Origin: Promicromonospora panici
GTDB lineage: Bacteria > Actinomycetota > Actinomycetes > Actinomycetales > Cellulomonadaceae
Length of the DNA stretch: 64,000 nt
NCBI RefSeq assembly: GCF_900608595.1
Contig: NZ_UWYY01000006.1
Coordinates: 124,001-188,000 of the forward strand
Reading direction: 5' to 3'
Part shown: one piece after another, positions 36,573-45,510 of the stretch
How positions within the stretch are numbered: the stretch's first letter is position 1
Layout: every line of letters starts with the position of its first letter
Notes under the pieces: model-generated
Told to the model about the DNA's origin: nothing
Databases searched by the model: none
The model's input: only the letters and a program-made list of their open reading frames with translations
Program-made: the position numbers and the translations under genes

Positions 36573-37895
36573 ATGACTTCCTCCTCGACGACCGCGCCCG
36601 CACCTACCTGGGAGGCGCCCCTGGCCGGCGCTCCGCTGGACGCGACGGTCGAGGTACCCGGCAGCAAGTCCCTCACCAACCGGCTGCTGGTGCTCGCCGC
36701 GCTGGCGGACGGCCCAGGAACGCTGCGCGGTGCCCTGCGGAGCCGGGACGCCGACCTGATGATCCGCGCGCTGCGCGCGCTGGGCGCTCAGATCGACGAG
36801 GGCGATCACCCGAGCACGCTGCACGTCACACCAGGGCCGGTCACCGGCGACACCGAGGTACACACCGGCCTGGCCGGGACCGTCATGCGGTTCCTGCCCC
36901 CGGTCGCGGCCCTCGCCGACGGCCCGGTCCGGTTCGACGGCGACCCGGAGGCCCGCGTCCGCCCGATGCTCCCGGTCCTGGCAGCGCTGCGCACCCTCGG
37001 CGTCGCGGTGCACGACCCTTCTGTGGGCCCCGACACGCTGCCGACCCACCTCCCGTTCACCGTGGAGGGCCGCGGCGGCGTGCCGGGTGGCGCCGTCGAC
37101 GTCGACGCCTCGGAGTCCTCCCAGTTCGTGTCCGGGCTGCTGCTCGCCGCGGCCCGGTTCGAGCGCGGCCTGACGCTGCGGCACATCGGCGCCACGCTGC
37201 CGAGCCTGCCGCACATCGAGATGACGGTCGCCACGCTGCGCGACGTCGGCGTCGCCGTCGACGACTCGCGCGACGGCATGTGGGACGTCTCCCCCGGGCC
37301 TATCGCGGCCCGGGACGTACGCGTCGAGCCGGACCTGTCCAACGCCGCGCCGTTCCTGGCCTCGGCCCTCGTGGCGGGCGGCACGGTGCGCGTCCCCGGC
37401 TGGCCGACGGCGACCACGCAGCCCGGCGCGATGGTCCCCGAGCTGCTGGAGCGCATGGGCGGCTCGTTCACCCTGACCGACGGCGTGCTGTCGGTGACGG
37501 GGACGGGCGAGGTGCACGGGATCGACGTCGACCTGCACGCCGGGGGCGAGCTCGCGCCGACGTTCGCCGCGCTCGCCGCCCTGGCGGACTCCCCGTCCCG
37601 GCTGCGCGGGATCGCGCACCTGCGCGGCCACGAGACCGACCGCCTGGCGGCGCTGGCCCGCGAGATCACGCGCCTCGGCGGGCAGGCCGAGGAGACCCGC
37701 GACGGCCTGGTCATCACGCCGCGTCCACTGCGCGGCGACGTCGTGCGCACGTACGCCGACCACCGCATGGCGACGTCGGCCGCGCTGCTCGGGCTGCGCG
37801 TCCCCGGTGTCCTGGTGGAGAACGTCGGTACCACGGCGAAAACCCTGCCGGACTTCACGGGCATGTGGCTGGGCATGCTCGGCTCGGACGCCTGA
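36573..37895 (+). CDS. aroA: 3-phosphoshikimate 1-carboxyvinyltransferase (EPSP synthase)
   Basis: 440 residues. Transfers enolpyruvate from PEP to shikimate-3-phosphate in aromatic amino acid synthesis. Motifs: [20 protein letters not shown] (N-terminal PEP site), [43 protein letters not shown] and [16 protein letters not shown] -10-like TAATCT lies just before the start. Its stop forms the first link of the TGATG chain leading into rsgA. Confidence 0.95.
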   Translation: MTSSSTTAPAPTWEAPLAGAPLDATVEVPGSKSLTNRLLVLAALADGPGTLRGALRSRDADLMIRALRALGAQIDEGDHPSTLHVTPGPVTGDTEVHTGLAGTVMRFLPPVAALADGPVRFDGDPEARVRPMLPVLAALRTLGVAVHDPSVGPDTLPTHLPFTVEGRGGVPGGAVDVDASESSQFVSGLLLAAARFERGLTLRHIGATLPSLPHIEMTVATLRDVGVAVDDSRDGMWDVSPGPIAARDVRVEPDLSNAAPFLASALVAGGTVRVPGWPTATTQPGAMVPELLERMGGSFTLTDGVLSVTGTGEVHGIDVDLHAGGELAPTFAALAALADSPSRLRGIAHLRGHETDRLAALAREITRLGGQAEETRDGLVITPRPLRGDVVRTYADHRMATSAALLGLRVPGVLVENVGTTAKTLPDFTGMWLGMLGSDA

Positions 37896-37937
37896 TGGGC
37901 GCACGCTGATGGGATACCGCTGATGAGGCCCGCCTGA
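37895..37937 (+). other. chain of three 4-residue mini-ORFs linking aroA to rsgA
   Basis: The aroA stop (37893-37895) shares its A with an ATG; three mini-ORFs follow: 37895-37909 (MGAR), 37909-37923 (MGYR), 37923-37937 (MRPA). Each stop overlaps the next ATG by one base (TGATG), and the last feeds the rsgA ATG at 37937. Start codons are exactly 14 bp apart, and the units resemble the rsgA start (ATGGGCCGGCGC), suggesting tandem duplication of the junction. Confidence 0.9.
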
Positions 37938-39043
37938 TGGGCCGGCGCGACATCGACGAGTCGGACTTCCGGTCCCGCCCGTCGAAGCGCGGCTCACGCC
38001 CTCGGACCAAGCAGCGTCCCGAGCACTCCGACGCCGTGACCGGGCTGGTCACGGGAGTGGACCGCGGGCGCTACACCCTCTTGGTCAAGGGCGACGACGC
38101 CGACGCCGGATCGTCCGACGAGACGATCGTGACCGCGATGAAGGCCCGCGAGCTCACGCGTACGCGTGTGGTCGTGGGCGACCGGGTCGACGTCGTCGGT
38201 GATGTCTCCGGCGGGGAGGGATCGCTCGCGCGCATCGTGCGGATCCAGGAGCGCACCTCGACGCTGCGCCGCACCGCTGACGACACCGACCCGTACGAGC
38301 GGATAGTCGTCGCCAACGCGGACCAGCTCGTCATCGTCACGGCCCTGGCCCAGCCCGAACCCCGGACCGGCATGATCGACCGCTGCGTCGTCGCCGCCTA
38401 CGACGCCGGGATGTCGGTGCTGCTCTGCCTCACCAAGGCCGACCTGGCCTCCCCCGACGAGCTGCGCGAGCTCTACGAGCCGCTCGGGGTCGAGGTGGTG
38501 GTGACGCGGCGAGCGCCGTCAGGTGATGAACCGGCCGAAGGCATGGTCCTGGCGGCCGAGTCCGTCGAGGAGGTGCGTGAACGACTGCGCGGCCTGGTGT
38601 CGGTGCTGGTCGGGCACTCGGGCGTCGGCAAGTCGACGCTGATCAACGCCCTGGTGCCGGACGCCGGGCGCGCCACCGGCGTCGTGAACGACGTGACGGG
38701 CCGGGGCCGGCACACCTCGACCTCCGCCGTGGCGCTCCCGCTGCCCGTTGCGGTCTCGGACGGCGAGCCCGCCGACACCTTCGACGGTTGGGTCATCGAC
38801 ACCCCGGGCGTGCGGTCGTTCGGCCTGGCGCACGTCGAGGTGGCGCACCTGTTGCGTGCGTTCGAGGACCTCGACCAGGTGGCGCAGGAGTGCCCCCGCG
38901 GCTGCACGCACCTCGCGGACGCGCCCGACTGCGCCCTCGACGACTGGATCGAGGCCTCCCCGGAGGACGAGCGGCCGTCCCGTGCGGCCCGGCTCAGCTC
39001 GTTCCGCCGCCTGCTCTCGTCGCGAACAGGCTCGGACGCCTGA
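37937..39043 (+). CDS. rsgA: ribosome small-subunit-dependent GTPase A
   Basis: 368 residues. Circularly permuted GTPase that helps late maturation of the 30S subunit. An N-terminal basic tail and OB fold (TGLVTGVDRGRYTLLVKG) are followed by G4 (LCLTKADL), G1 (GHSGVGKSTLINAL), G3 (DTPGVRSFGL) and the zinc region CPRGCTHLADAPDCAL. Next to aroA, a conserved actinobacterial neighbourhood. Start is set by the TGATG overlap. Confidence 0.94.
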   Translation: MGRRDIDESDFRSRPSKRGSRPRTKQRPEHSDAVTGLVTGVDRGRYTLLVKGDDADAGSSDETIVTAMKARELTRTRVVVGDRVDVVGDVSGGEGSLARIVRIQERTSTLRRTADDTDPYERIVVANADQLVIVTALAQPEPRTGMIDRCVVAAYDAGMSVLLCLTKADLASPDELRELYEPLGVEVVVTRRAPSGDEPAEGMVLAAESVEEVRERLRGLVSVLVGHSGVGKSTLINALVPDAGRATGVVNDVTGRGRHTSTSAVALPLPVAVSDGEPADTFDGWVIDTPGVRSFGLAHVEVAHLLRAFEDLDQVAQECPRGCTHLADAPDCALDDWIEASPEDERPSRAARLSSFRRLLSSRTGSDA

Positions 39044-39045
39044 CC

Positions 39046-39579
39046 GTGACCGGCAGCGCCCGCTACGGCGCGGTGGACGTGCACTACCTGGACGACGGCG
39101 GGGCGCGAGCGGCGCTGGTCGTCGCCGAGAACATGGCGTTCACCACGCTCACCGAGGAGCGCACGACGCTCGTCGAGCAAGTCGCGGAGTATCGGCCGGG
39201 CAGGTTCTACGAGCGGGAGCTGCCCGCGCTGGAGCTGGTCCTGTCAGACGCCGCACCTTTGGACCTGCTGATCGTCGACGGGTACGTGGACCTCGACCCT
39301 GCGGGGCGCCCGGGCCTGGGCGCCCATGTGGCCGACGCCGGGCTCGCGCCCGTCGTGCTCGGAGTCGCCAAGACCCGGTTCCGTGCCGCGACGCACGCCG
39401 CCGAGGTGCTACGTGGGCAGTCCACCAGGCCCCTGTATGTCACGGCATCGGGCATAGCGCTCGACGCCGCGGCGAACCTGGTGCGCGCGATGGCCGGCGA
39501 CGCGCGGCTGCCCGACGCACTGCGCCGCGTGGACCGGCTTGCCCGCGGGGCGACTCCGGACAGCTTCCCGCCGAGCTGA
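39046..39579 (+). CDS. endonuclease V homologue
   Basis: 177 residues from GTG 39046, two bases after the rsgA stop, so probably co-translated with it. Retains motifs of endonuclease V, which nicks DNA (or RNA) near deoxyinosine: AVDVHYLDDG (first Asp), FYERELPALELVL (Glu), LIVDGYVDLDPAGRPGLGAH (second Asp, glycine-rich loop) and GVAKTRFRAATHAAEV. Shorter than the E. coli enzyme, lacking the N-terminal extension, which is common in high-GC homologues. Confidence 0.82.
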   Translation: MTGSARYGAVDVHYLDDGGARAALVVAENMAFTTLTEERTTLVEQVAEYRPGRFYERELPALELVLSDAAPLDLLIVDGYVDLDPAGRPGLGAHVADAGLAPVVLGVAKTRFRAATHAAEVLRGQSTRPLYVTASGIALDAAANLVRAMAGDARLPDALRRVDRLARGATPDSFPPS

Positions 39580-39651
39580 GGCGCACGCCGCCTGCCGCGC
39601 GCCACCGGGACACGGCGCCCGGCCGCACCCACCCGGTCCAGGGTGCAAGGT

Positions 39652-40080
39652 TCACGGTTGCAGGAACATCCAGCGGTGGCCCTCCACGTCCTCTGCGCGG
39701 TACAGGCGGCCGTACGGGGCATCTTCGATCTCGGAGAGCAGCCCCGCCCCGGCCGCCCGCGCCCGGGCGAAGTGGGCGTCGACGTCGGACACGTGGACCA
39801 GCACGCCGTCGATCACCCAGGGTGTCGAGAGCCACGCATCCGCCGCGGTGCAGTGCTTGCGGTGGGCCGTGGGCCCTTCGTAGGACGCGAGCTCCGAGAG
39901 CATCACGCGCCCACCACCGGCGTCGAGCTCGCCGTGGGAGAGATGACCGTCGTCGTCCAGCCAGCGTTCCGCCTCGGTGAAGCCGAACGCTTCGATGAGC
40001 CAGTCCATGGCTGTGACGCCGTCCTGGTAGGACAGCATGGGTATGACCGCGGGCAGCGGTGCGGCTTGGGGTTCGGGCAT
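39652..40080 (-). CDS. VOC (glyoxalase/bleomycin-resistance-like) protein
   Basis: 142 residues. A single vicinal-oxygen-chelate unit pair: PAVIPMLSYQDGVTAMDWLIEAFGF at the start and EDAPYGRLYRAEDVEGHRWMFLQP at the end, typical of the PhnB/YCII-like branch that often lacks a defined reaction. May bind a metal or a small hydrophobic ligand. Stands alone, convergent with the endonuclease V gene. Confidence 0.82.
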   Translation of the reverse strand: MPEPQAAPLPAVIPMLSYQDGVTAMDWLIEAFGFTEAERWLDDDGHLSHGELDAGGGRVMLSELASYEGPTAHRKHCTAADAWLSTPWVIDGVLVHVSDVDAHFARARAAGAGLLSEIEDAPYGRLYRAEDVEGHRWMFLQP

Positions 40081-40142
40081 GACAGACCTCCTCGCTCTCG
40101 AACAAATGTACGAGTCTTTCGGGGATCTGTCGAGCGCGCCGA

Positions 40143-40775
40143 CTACCCGACCTGGAAGCCGAACAGCTCGACGGCCCATGGATCCAGGCGTCCGGCGGAA
40201 GGGCCGCCGTCGTCGGCGCCTTCGCCACTGAACCCGAAGAACTCCTGCAGGGCGTGGTCCCCCAGGACGAGCGGATGGAACGGGAACGGATAGGGGCCTG
40301 AGGGCGCCGGGTGCCTGCCCGCCCAGAACGGCTCCTCGAAGGCGAGCCGTTCGCCCGCGTCCTCCAGGATGCCGTCGTCGGGCGACAAGCTGAGCGAGCG
40401 CACCAGCGCGCCGTCGCGCCATACCGCGAAGGCGAACCAGTCCACCGCGCTGTGCATGGCGTGCAGGTACAGGGTGCGGCCCATGCTCGCGTCCACCAGG
40501 TGCGCGGGCAGCTGCGAGGGCCGGTCGAGCATGAGCGCCTGGTCGCACAGGACGTCCACCTCCGGCGTCGACAGCGCGCAGGCGCGACCCTGCGGCGGGA
40601 ACACCGCGTCGCCGAGCTCCCAGGGCTCCTCGCCGTCGGGGCGGATCCGAGCAGGCGGCCACAGCAGCCCGAGAAGCTCGGCCGCACCCGCCTCGTCGGC
40701 GAACTCCGCGGCCCCCGTCAGCCCAGCCGCCACGTCCCCGTCCGCGTACACCAGCATCGCGGTCCTGACACCCAT
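40143..40775 (-). CDS. DUF6928-like hypothetical protein
   Basis: 210 residues from ATG 40775 (GGGAGAGCGAG upstream). It starts MGVRTAMLVYADGDVAAGL and ends with DPWAVELFGFQVG; FYPFPFHPLVLGDHALQEFFGFSGEG-like content lies near residues 165-195. These pieces match an actinobacterial family of unknown function annotated DUF6928. Soluble, no signal. Assignment from memory of the family pattern, so moderate. Confidence 0.6.
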   Translation of the reverse strand: MGVRTAMLVYADGDVAAGLTGAAEFADEAGAAELLGLLWPPARIRPDGEEPWELGDAVFPPQGRACALSTPEVDVLCDQALMLDRPSQLPAHLVDASMGRTLYLHAMHSAVDWFAFAVWRDGALVRSLSLSPDDGILEDAGERLAFEEPFWAGRHPAPSGPYPFPFHPLVLGDHALQEFFGFSGEGADDGGPSAGRLDPWAVELFGFQVG

Positions 40776-40920
40776 CTCGCTCTCCCGCTCTCGACGTCTA
40801 CCCCTGCGCTCGACGCCCGCCCGTACGCCGCACACGAGGGTACGGGCACTTGGTGACACCGCCACTCCACTCGCACGGGGTGGACATGCGGCGCCCCGAT
40901 CACGTCCCGTTCTCGGCGAC

Positions 40921-42135
40921 CTACCGGCGCTCGGCGACGAGCTTGTCCACGGCGTCCGCCGTCAGGATGCGCTCCAGGATGAGCCGGACCCCGCCGAGCG
41001 CCTCGGCCGAAGGCCCGCCGCGCCCCTCGCGGACGTCCAGCACCGCCGAGACGATCGGCAAGCAGCGCTGGAAGAGGACCCCGCGCACGGCGGCGACAAA
41101 GGGCGCCGACGTCGAGAGGACCCCGCCGAACGCCACCGCGTGGGGATTCAGGAAGTTCACCACCTCGGCGAGCACCTCGCCGACCCGCTGTCCGGCCTCG
41201 CGGAGCTCGGCGACCACCTGCGGGTCGCCGATCCGAGCCAGCTCGAGCAGCGCCGCGGTCCCGGGCACGTCCCGCCCCGCGGCGCGGAGCCGCGCCGCCA
41301 CCGCGCTGCCGCTGGCGACCGACTCCAGGCAGTCGTCGGTGCCGCAGGAGCACGGGATCGCGGACGTCCCCCCGGTCGGCGTGTGGCTGATCTCGCCGGC
41401 AGCCCCGCTCGCGCCCTGGTGCAGCACACCCGCCGAGATGATGCCGGAGCCGATCCGGCTGCCGACCTTGACGGCGAGGAGGTGCTCGACCGCAGGACCC
41501 GCCAGCGCCGCCTCGGCCACGGCGAGCAGGTTCGCATCGTTCTCGACGAGCAGCGGCGCGTCCGTGTGGGCCCCGAGGAGGTCGTAGACGCGGACCTGGT
41601 CCCAGCCGGGCAGCTGCACCGACGGCGCGATCGCTCCGGCCCGCGAGTCGACCGGGACGGGCACGCCGAGCGCAAGACCGCGGAGCGCGTCGGGCTCGAG
41701 CCCGGTCGCCGCGAGACCGTCCACGACCCGGCGCCAGATCTCCTCGACCACGGCCTCCGGCCCGACGGAGACGTCCACCGGCGCCTCCACGTCGTGCAGC
41801 ACTGCCGCCGACAGGTCGGCGAGCATGACCCGCAGGTGGCTCGACCCGAGGGTAGCGGCCGCCACGACTCCGGCGCGGGCCCGGACCTGCAGCTCGCGCG
41901 CCCGGCGTCCGCCCGTGGCGGCCTCACCGGTCCGCTCCTCCAGCAGGCCGGCCTGGATCAGCGTCTCGACCCGGAGCGAGACGGTGGACGGCGCGAGCCC
42001 GGTGGCCCTCGCGATCTCGCCTCGGGTGCGTTTGCCCTGCCGGACCAGGGTGAAGATCTCACCGAGCGACGCAGGAGGCTCGGTGCGCTGGCGCGACCGC
42101 GGATTCTTCACGGCCACACGGTAGTGCTCAGCCAT
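40921..42135 (-). CDS. ROK-family transcriptional repressor
   Basis: 404 residues; start ATG 42135 behind GGAGAG. An N-terminal winged helix-turn-helix (RGEIARATGLAPSTVSLRVETLIQAGLL) is fused to a ROK sugar-kinase-like domain: ADLSAAV...PVDSR, ENDANLLAVAEAALAG, and the Cys-rich zinc motif CSCGTDDCLESVASG. Such fusions are sugar-sensing repressors. Divergent from the ABC sugar importer operon, its probable target, with an inverted repeat between. Confidence 0.9.
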   Translation of the reverse strand: MAEHYRVAVKNPRSRQRTEPPASLGEIFTLVRQGKRTRGEIARATGLAPSTVSLRVETLIQAGLLEERTGEAATGGRRARELQVRARAGVVAAATLGSSHLRVMLADLSAAVLHDVEAPVDVSVGPEAVVEEIWRRVVDGLAATGLEPDALRGLALGVPVPVDSRAGAIAPSVQLPGWDQVRVYDLLGAHTDAPLLVENDANLLAVAEAALAGPAVEHLLAVKVGSRIGSGIISAGVLHQGASGAAGEISHTPTGGTSAIPCSCGTDDCLESVASGSAVAARLRAAGRDVPGTAALLELARIGDPQVVAELREAGQRVGEVLAEVVNFLNPHAVAFGGVLSTSAPFVAAVRGVLFQRCLPIVSAVLDVREGRGGPSAEALGGVRLILERILTADAVDKLVAERR

Positions 42136-42170
42136 CCCGCTCTCCTCACGACACGCATCTGGTTTTTTCG

Positions 42171-42197
42171 GTTTTCGAACTGTAACGTGCGAGAAAC
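42171..42197. promoter_or_regulatory. probable ROK operator
   Basis: GTTTTCGAAC (42171-42180) and GTGCGAGAAAC (42187-42197) form an imperfect inverted repeat in an AT-richer patch of the 149-bp divergent gap. Position fits repression of the importer operon and of the repressor itself. Confidence 0.45.
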
Positions 42198-42284
42198 AGC
42201 GCGTGGTATTCGGCCGTCTTAGTGTCAGCGTCAGTGAGGACGCTCGCATCGGCCCACGGCCACCGAAATGCAAGGGAGCACACC

Positions 42285-43235
42285 TTGATCGACACGCCTG
42301 CGGCACCGGCCGCCCGGCGCACCGCCCCCCGCCGGGTCGAACCGGTCAACCAGCACCGGCGCGCCGAAGGGCGGGCCGGCTACGTCCTCGTGGCGCCGAC
42401 GGCGATCCTGCTCACGGTCTTCTACCTGTGGCCGCTCGCGCAGACCGTCGTTTTCTCGTTCACCGACTGGAACCCCGGGACGGGGCTCGTCACGACGTCC
42501 GTCGGGCTCGCGAACTTCACTCACGTGCTGACCGACCCCGAGTTCGGCCGCGCCGTGGCGAACACCCTCGTCTACGTCGTGACGGTGGTTCCTGGCTCGA
42601 TGGCGCTCGGGCTCGTCTTCGCGGCCCTGCTCGCGACGCCGTTCCGCGGGCGGGCGCTGTACCGGACGATGATCTTCACGCCGTACATCGCCCCCATCGT
42701 CGGCAGCGCGCTCATCTTCAGCTTCCTGCTCACGCCGCTGGGCGGACTCGTCAACCAGTTCCTCGGGCTGTTCGGCGTCCGCCCGATCGCGTTCCTGACG
42801 ACCGAGCCCTGGGCGATGGTCTCCGTGGTGATCTTCTCCACGTGGCAGCTCGTGGGCTACACGATGATCATCTACTCCGCCGCGCTCACGAACGTGCCGC
42901 AGAGCTATCACGAGGCTGCGACGCTCGACGGCGCCGGTCCGATCCGCCGCTTCTTCTCGATCTCGCTGCCGCTCGTCGGACCGACCAGCGGCTTCCTCGC
43001 GATCACCGGGGTGATCGGATCGCTCCAGGTCTTCACGCAGGTGTACGTGCTCACGGGCGGCGGACCGCTGGGCTCCACCGAGACGGTCCTGTACTGGATC
43101 TACCAGCAGGGCTTCGTCCTCTTCGACGGCGGTTCCGCGAGCGCCGGCGCCGTGCTGCTGCTCGTCTTCGGCATCGTGGCGTCGATAGTGCAGCTCACCG
43201 TCATCTCCCGTCGCGACGCCGTCGAGCTGAGCTGA
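42285..43235 (+). CDS. carbohydrate ABC transporter permease 1 (MalF type)
   Basis: 316 residues from TTG 42285, chosen because AGGGAG lies at the right distance; a further upstream ATG (42222) would run through the promoter region. Six membrane segments; the EAA loop reads YHEAATLDGAGPIRRFFSISLPL. Pairs with the next permease to form the membrane channel of a binding-protein-dependent sugar importer. An ATPase is not encoded here, so a shared MsiK-type ATPase elsewhere is likely. Confidence 0.9.
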   Translation: MIDTPAAPAARRTAPRRVEPVNQHRRAEGRAGYVLVAPTAILLTVFYLWPLAQTVVFSFTDWNPGTGLVTTSVGLANFTHVLTDPEFGRAVANTLVYVVTVVPGSMALGLVFAALLATPFRGRALYRTMIFTPYIAPIVGSALIFSFLLTPLGGLVNQFLGLFGVRPIAFLTTEPWAMVSVVIFSTWQLVGYTMIIYSAALTNVPQSYHEAATLDGAGPIRRFFSISLPLVGPTSGFLAITGVIGSLQVFTQVYVLTGGGPLGSTETVLYWIYQQGFVLFDGGSASAGAVLLLVFGIVASIVQLTVISRRDAVELS

Positions 43236-43243
43236 GGCGCACC

Positions 43244-44074
43244 ATGGCACGTACCTCTCTCCGTCGCGCGCTCCCGCACGTGCTGCGGCACGCGGTCCTG
43301 ATTCTCGCGTCGCTGGTGTTCTTCGGCCCGTTCGTGTGGATGGTTCTGGCGAGCCTGAAGTCCGCGCAGGAGGCGCTCTCCTTCCCGCCGACGTTCCTGC
43401 CGCAGGAGTGGCGCTTCGACAACTACCTGAGCTTGTTCGACGCGGTGCCGTTCGGGCTCTACTACGGCAACAGCATCTTCGTGACGGTCGCGGCCACGGT
43501 CGGGCAGGTCGTCACGAGCCTGGCCGCCGGGTATGCGTTCTCGCGGCTGCACTTCCGGGGACGCAACGTCCTGTTCGTCGTGCTCCTGGCGGCACTCCTG
43601 GTGCCGTTCGAGGTGGTGTTCACGCCGCTGATGAGCCTCCTGGCGTCGCTGGGCTGGCTCAACACCTATCAGGGCCTGATCATCCCGAACATCCCGTCGA
43701 TCCTCGGCGTCTTCCTGTTCCGCCAGTTCTTCGAGGGTTTCCCGGGCGAGATCGAGGACGCGAGCCGGATCGACGGCGCCGGGGTCTGGCGACGGTTCCG
43801 GTCGATCATGGCGCCGATGGCCGCTCCGATGATCGGCAGCTTCACGATCCTGGCGTTCGTCTACAACTGGAACAACTTCTTCTTCCAGTTCCTCGCGGTG
43901 AACCGGACCGAGTTCTTCACCATCCCGATCGGTCTGTCCCAGCTCCAGTCGACGCACGGCACGAGCTTCAACCTGCTGATGGCGGGTTCGACGCTCGCCA
44001 TCCTGCCCGTGTTCGTCGTCTTCCTCCTGTTCCAGCGCCAGATCGTCACCGCTATGTCCGGCGGCCTGCGCTAG
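43244..44074 (+). CDS. carbohydrate ABC transporter permease 2 (MalG type)
   Basis: 276 residues, 8 bp after permease 1. Six membrane segments beginning LILASLVFFGPFVWMVLASLKS, the typical MalG start; EAA loop EIEDASRIDGAGVWRRFRSIMAPM contacts the ATPase. Same operon. Confidence 0.92.
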   Translation: MARTSLRRALPHVLRHAVLILASLVFFGPFVWMVLASLKSAQEALSFPPTFLPQEWRFDNYLSLFDAVPFGLYYGNSIFVTVAATVGQVVTSLAAGYAFSRLHFRGRNVLFVVLLAALLVPFEVVFTPLMSLLASLGWLNTYQGLIIPNIPSILGVFLFRQFFEGFPGEIEDASRIDGAGVWRRFRSIMAPMAAPMIGSFTILAFVYNWNNFFFQFLAVNRTEFFTIPIGLSQLQSTHGTSFNLLMAGSTLAILPVFVVFLLFQRQIVTAMSGGLR

Positions 44075-44115
44075 GCGCACGTCCACCCTCACCTCTCACC
44101 ACTCGGAGACTCACG

Positions 44116-45450
44116 ATGCAGCTCAGAAAAGCCACGTCAACGTTCTCTCGCCGCGGCACCGTCGCCGCCCTGGCAGCGCTCACCCTCTCCCTCGCCGCGT
44201 GCTCGACCGGTGGCCTCTCGGAGGGCTCCGCCGAGGGCGAGGGCGAGGGCGGCCCCACTCCGATCCTGGTCTGGTCCGGGGTCAAGGGTGAGGCCGAGGT
44301 CAAGCTCGGCGAGCTCGTCGAGGAGTACAACGCCTCGCAGGACGAGTACGTCGTCGAGACGCAGTTCTCCGGGACCGGCGACCAGCTCCCCGCCAAGCTC
44401 CTCAACGCCGTGCAGAACGGCCAGGGCCCGAACATGCAGCTCGGCGACTCGACACCGCAGATGCTGGCTCAGCTCCTCGAGACGGGGAAGGTGCTCCCGC
44501 TCGACGACCTGATCGACGACCCGGAGGCGGAGGTCGGCCGGGACAACTTCACCGAGGGCATGCTCGCGACCGGCACCTTCGACGGGACCGTGTACTCGCT
44601 CCCGACCGAGGCGGGGGACTTCGGCCTCGTCTACAACAAGGAGATGTTCGAGGAGGCGGGCCTGGAGGTGCCGACCACCTGGGACGAGGTCGCCGACGCG
44701 GCCGAGGCGCTGACCACCGACGACCGTTACGGCATCTACCTCCCCATCGGCACCGGCGAGTGGCCGGTCTTCACCTGGCAGGCGATGCTGTGGAGCGCGG
44801 GCGGCGAGCTGCTGAACGAGGACAACACGGAGGTCGCCTTCGACTCACCGGAGGGCGTGACCGCACTGAAGACGTGGACCGACCTGGTCGAGGACGGCGT
44901 CGCCTACCCCTCCAGCCTGCAGACCGACGCCGACGGGCAGGGCATCGCGAGCCTGCAGACCGGCCAGGTCGGCATGGTCGTCACGGGCGCCTACAACCTC
45001 GGCATCCTCGACGAGGCGCTGGGTGCGGAGAACGTCGGCGTCGCCACGTTCCCGCAGATCGAGCAGCCCGCGATGAACACGGGCACCAACAACTCCTACA
45101 TCCTCGAGGGCACCGACGAGGAGGAGGCGGGTGCCTGGGACTTCCTGCAGTACTGGCTCTCGCCCGAGGTCCAGGCCGAGTGGTGCATCGCCTCCGGGTA
45201 CCTGCCGACCAACATCGAGACGGCGGAGTCCGAGACGTTCACCGACTTCCTGCAAGAGGACCCGCGCCAGCAGGTGTTCTACGACCAGCTCGAGTACGCC
45301 GAGGCGCGCCCCTCGATCCTTGCCTACAGCGGCATCAGCGCAGCACTCTCTACGGAGATCGAGAAGGCGCTGCTCGGCAAGTCGACGCCGGAGGAGGCCC
45401 TCCAGGCGGCGGCGAAGAACGCCCAGGCGGCGCTCGACGAGCAGCAGTGA
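44116..45450 (+). CDS. extracellular sugar-binding lipoprotein of the ABC importer
   Basis: 444 residues. Lipoprotein signal: basic n-region, hydrophobic core LAALTLSLAACST with lipobox Cys at about residue 29, then an acidic Gly/Glu linker. The mature part is a family-1 solute-binding protein (ILVWSGVKGEAEVKLGELVEEYNA; GTVYSLPTEAGDFGLVYNKEMFEEAG; TSYI-like NNSYILEGTDEEEAGAWDFLQYWLS). Captures the sugar at the cell surface for the two permeases upstream. Confidence 0.92.
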   Translation: MQLRKATSTFSRRGTVAALAALTLSLAACSTGGLSEGSAEGEGEGGPTPILVWSGVKGEAEVKLGELVEEYNASQDEYVVETQFSGTGDQLPAKLLNAVQNGQGPNMQLGDSTPQMLAQLLETGKVLPLDDLIDDPEAEVGRDNFTEGMLATGTFDGTVYSLPTEAGDFGLVYNKEMFEEAGLEVPTTWDEVADAAEALTTDDRYGIYLPIGTGEWPVFTWQAMLWSAGGELLNEDNTEVAFDSPEGVTALKTWTDLVEDGVAYPSSLQTDADGQGIASLQTGQVGMVVTGAYNLGILDEALGAENVGVATFPQIEQPAMNTGTNNSYILEGTDEEEAGAWDFLQYWLSPEVQAEWCIASGYLPTNIETAESETFTDFLQEDPRQQVFYDQLEYAEARPSILAYSGISAALSTEIEKALLGKSTPEEALQAAAKNAQAALDEQQ

Positions 45451-45510
45451 TCGCATGCTGACCACCGAGGCACACCCAGGGCCGTATGAAGAGACGGGGC
45501 AGGACCACCT

